This document shows, piece after piece, positions 60,901 through 64,000 of a stretch of 64,000 nt of DNA; the first letter of the stretch is position 1, and each line of letters starts with the position of its first letter. Source of the DNA: Hyaloscypha bicolor E (Eukaryota > Ascomycota > Leotiomycetes > Helotiales > Hyaloscyphaceae); the NCBI RefSeq assembly GCF_002865645.1, contig NW_020194684.1, positions 1,999,241 through 2,063,240 of the forward strand, read 5' to 3'. Below the pieces are notes generated by a model that saw only the letters and a list, made by a program, of their open reading frames with translations, made no database searches and had not been told where the DNA came from. A program made the position numbers and the translations under genes.

Positions 60901-62650
60901 TAGTTTAGTTATATAATATTATTTTAAGAAATCAGATTTATAAAACCTTTACTAGATATTTAAATAGTAGTATCTAGTTACTAGAAATTAATAATTAAAG
61001 CCTTATTATATCTAGAAATAAATTAATAGTATTAAAAAATAATAATATTCGGAAATTATATAGTAAAGGCTATAGCCTTTTATATATAACCTCTAGTAAA
61101 ATAATAAATAATAATACTAATTTTTATATTTTATATAATAATCCGATGTTTTTACTAGACTTTCTAAATAATAGCTATTCTAAATAATACTAGAATATTA
61201 TATAATATTTTATAATACTTTCTAGACTAGAAGAAATATCTAAAGCCAAGTTTCGAAAATTAAATAGAAAAGCTTTAAATTATAGTATAAGAGATTAATT
61301 ACTATAGAGAATTATATTTAAAATATATTTATTTCGACTTATTATTAATAATTAAAAGTAAAGAGAAATTATTATTAAAGAACTATATAATAAGATTAGA
61401 TATACTAGAAAAGAGAATATCTTTTATTTAGTAGCTAGCTATTATTATTAGAAAAATTACTATAATTATATATAAAAGTATATTAGTACCTATAAAGTCT
61501 ATTAATATAAGAGTAAAAAAAACAAGAAAAAGCTTTATATCTAATAAAAGCTATATTTCTTTTCTATTATATTAGAATTAATATAGTTAAATTACTAGAT
61601 TATAAAAAATATAACTTATTAGTTATTACTAGAAACGATTTCTCAGGATAAGTAAAAGCCAGACCTTTAAAGAACCTGACTAGTAAGAAGATTACCAAGT
61701 TTATTTAGAAAGAAATCATTTATAGGTATAGTTTATTTAGATAGTTTAAAATAAATAGTAAATCGTAATTCAAAGAAATAGTAATTCAGGAATTTAATAA
61801 GCTAGGAATTAATTAAATTATTATTTTGACCTATAATTCCAAAGGAAATAGTATAATTAAAAAAAGGTATTAACTAATTATTCAAGTACTTATTATATTT
61901 ATAATAAGTAGAAAGAAGCCTTAGGTAGATTTACTATTATATATTCTATTTATTAACCGAGTTACTATATATAAACTAACTGGATTTATTTCTTTTTATA
62001 TAGTCTATAATAGAAAAGCTATATTACTTATAGAAATATACTTTTTAATCTAGAAAATACTTAAATAAGATAAAGTCTATAATAGAGAAATATTTCTAAA
62101 GATATATATAAAGCAAATATAAATAAAAGATAAAGATATTAAAGAAGCCAGAATAAAGAAGAATAGAAAATACTAAGAGAGAAAGAAATAATTTAATACT
62201 ATTTACTAGATTTATTTAAAGCCTATTTCTAAAAAGAATCTAGTTCTTATATATAATATTAAATTAATAGATTAAAATAAGTCAAGAAATATAAAGCTAT
62301 TATATTACTAGTTTAGTTTATATAAAGTAAGGTATACGAATTAACTAAAAGAATACTATATACTAGAAGAACTTAATAGTATTATATTCTAAAGAATATA
62401 TACCGGGAATTAATTTAAGTAATTTATTAAAAGAAATAGATTCTAGTATTTCTCTAAAAATAAAGTTAATAATAAATATTTCAAGATAGATATAAAATTA
62501 GAAAAGGAAGTAGTTATAGAGTACTATAAGTAAAATAGTATCTAGGAAATCGAGAAAGCTACTAGTATTATTATATATATTCTAGAATTACCGGAATTAG
62601 AAAAAGTAAAATATATCTCTTTTATAAAGAACTAGGAAAAAGTATCTAAT
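55000..62650 (+). mobile_element. Second plus-strand Ty3/gypsy family, degraded
   Basis: A gag-like region at about 55,970-56,500 and a pro/pol region from about 57,200 precede reverse transcriptase at about 59,550-60,100 (SLINFFSGYNQF-type, RIIILSQEATNSI and FINNIRVKEPYIDY; compare FSGYDQ, LPQGATNS and FLDDIGVKGPYTDY of a known fungal gypsy group). RNase H is at about 60,500-60,780 (VYFILELDTNILV.QLNK). Integrase runs from about 61,230 to 62,050 (NSKGNSIIKK and LFINRVTIYKLTGF, compare SxANGxIERxH and WADRxTxRxxTGxxP). Frames are full of stops. I could not identify its LTRs, so the ends are approximate. Confidence 0.72.
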
Positions 62651-64000
62651 AATAAGAGCTTTTCTTAACCTGAAATAAAGCTTATTATTTTTAATTCTTT
62701 ATATATCTTTTATTTTTTTCTTCTAACTATTATTTATAGCCTTTAGAGAATATTATTATTAGATTATTATTCTGGAAATCAAATAAGCTTTACTATTATT
62801 TATTTCTTACTATTATCTAATTATTATTACTAGACGGTAATATTAATATAAGATTCTATTACTAGATCTTGGGAATTAAATATAAAGTATCTTTTTTAGT
62901 ATAAAAATAAATAGAAAATTAAAAGATTACTTTATAAACTCTTAATTTCAAACTATAGTATTCTTTTAAAAGTTCTTAAAATACGAATAATTATTATATA
63001 TAGAGAAGAAAAGAGAAAAAGGAAAAGAGCCTTTTATATATCTTTTATTAAACTAGAAATCTTTTAGAAGCTTTATTTGCCTTTTTAATTAACTATTTTT
63101 ATAGTTATAGTCTAAAGCTTAATTATAATACTTATAGATCTCGATTTTAATTTGAATTACTATTATAAATTTATTTATAATATTTAAATAAACTTTCTAA
63201 TTAGAGGTTATATATAAACGAAATAGCTAACTAGAAGCCTTATAAGAGAAAAAAGAAACCTTATTAAATCTAATAGTAATTTCCGAAGATATTTAATAAT
63301 ATGGGATTCTGGAAATTTTTTAGATATTAAATAAACTAGATCTGTTTATTTAAAGCCTATTTTATACTAGGAAACCTACTTTCTCTTTAATATAATTATA
63401 GCTATACTTAAAACTAATACCGAGACTTAGTTAGTATATTATATATTTCTATTTTTATATAAAGAGAACTTCTTTTATATAGAACCCATTCTTTAATTAT
63501 AATATTATTTTATTACTAGAAACCGACTATTCTTTTAAAGAACTAGTATAATTAGTTAATTCTTACTATTAATCTATTTCTTATTATTAAATATTATCTA
63601 AATAATTAAAAAGATATCTTTAATCTTATATTCTTAATACTAATTTAAAATACTTGATTTTTCTATATTTTATATTAACTTTAATATTAATAATTCCAAA
63701 CTTAATAGTAGTATTATAAACCCTATTTATACTATCTTATAGTTCTTTTTTTAATAATTTCTAAAGCCTTTAATATTACTTTTATAAATATAAATATTAT
63801 TTTAAAGTTCTAACTAACTAAATAGTTTTATATTATATAAAATTAACTTTAATAAATACTAAATAAATATAATTAGCTTTTAGAAGAAATACGAATTAGT
63901 TTTAGAAGAAGTAATATCTTATTCTAAATTATTTCTCAATTCTATTATTCTGATTTCTTTTCTATTAATCTTTATTTTATACTTTTCTAATATCTTTAGT
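62651..64000. other. AT-rich tract to the window end, no gene
   Basis: RIP-like sequence without recognisable protein remnants. It should contain the 3' end of the preceding gypsy element, but I could not find a matching LTR. Confidence 0.5.

Overview
The window reads as a piece of a filamentous ascomycete (Pezizomycotina) genome with a two-speed layout. Most of it is extremely AT-rich, TpA-dense, non-coding sequence in which retrotransposon proteins can still be recognised but are shot through with stop codons. This is the signature of repeat-induced point mutation (RIP: C-to-T and G-to-A changes in repeated DNA). Four GC-balanced islands (about 3.69-5.2 kb, 5.74-8.46 kb, 27.96-38.08 kb and 39.32-45.5 kb) carry the genes, which have short fungal introns of about 43-68 nt with GT..AG ends and CTAAY-like branch sites. 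I cannot name the species.

Left arm (1-27.9 kb): RIP-degraded elements plus two small membrane-protein genes. The first (4146-4998) is a single-pass protein with a Ser/Thr-rich stalk and a Cys-containing outer domain. The second (7624-8375) has two predicted membrane segments. Between them sits a 1235-bp element with terminal inverted repeats and TA flanks; a second copy of exactly the same length lies at 38082-39316. Further right are a minus-strand Copia element (about 9.1-16.3 kb) with a Tc1/mariner element nested in it (15028-16008), a minus-strand Ty3/gypsy element (about 18.4-26.4 kb), and a patchwork of palindromes and ATCGAT-rich tandem repeats (27.15-27.96 kb).

Central gene island (28-45.2 kb): this is the biologically interesting part. 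A minus-strand AAA+ ATPase of the fungal DUF7025-AAA type (28227-30474) lies head-to-head with a 2000-residue NOD-like receptor (31674-37908) of architecture PNP/UDP phosphorylase - NACHT - about 26 ankyrin repeats - ZZ-type zinc finger. To the right lie two broken genes. One is a patatin-like phospholipase whose 5' end (DGGGVRG and GTSTGG motifs) is split by a 3.6-kb hAT transposon with a perfect 8-bp target duplication and again by a separate 357-bp insertion. The other is the 3' third of a second AAA+ ATPase, cut by an LTR. Patatin, NACHT and PNP domains are classic parts of fungal NLR and allorecognition systems, so this looks like an immune or incompatibility gene island under attack by transposons. 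That functional reading is inference.

Right arm (45.1-64 kb): a plus-strand gypsy element (about 45.13-54.03 kb) whose left LTR kept its GC content while its right LTR is RIP-converted, then a second plus-strand gypsy family (about 55-62.65 kb) and AT-rich remains to the end. I see no rRNA, tRNA, CRISPR array or operon-like organisation.
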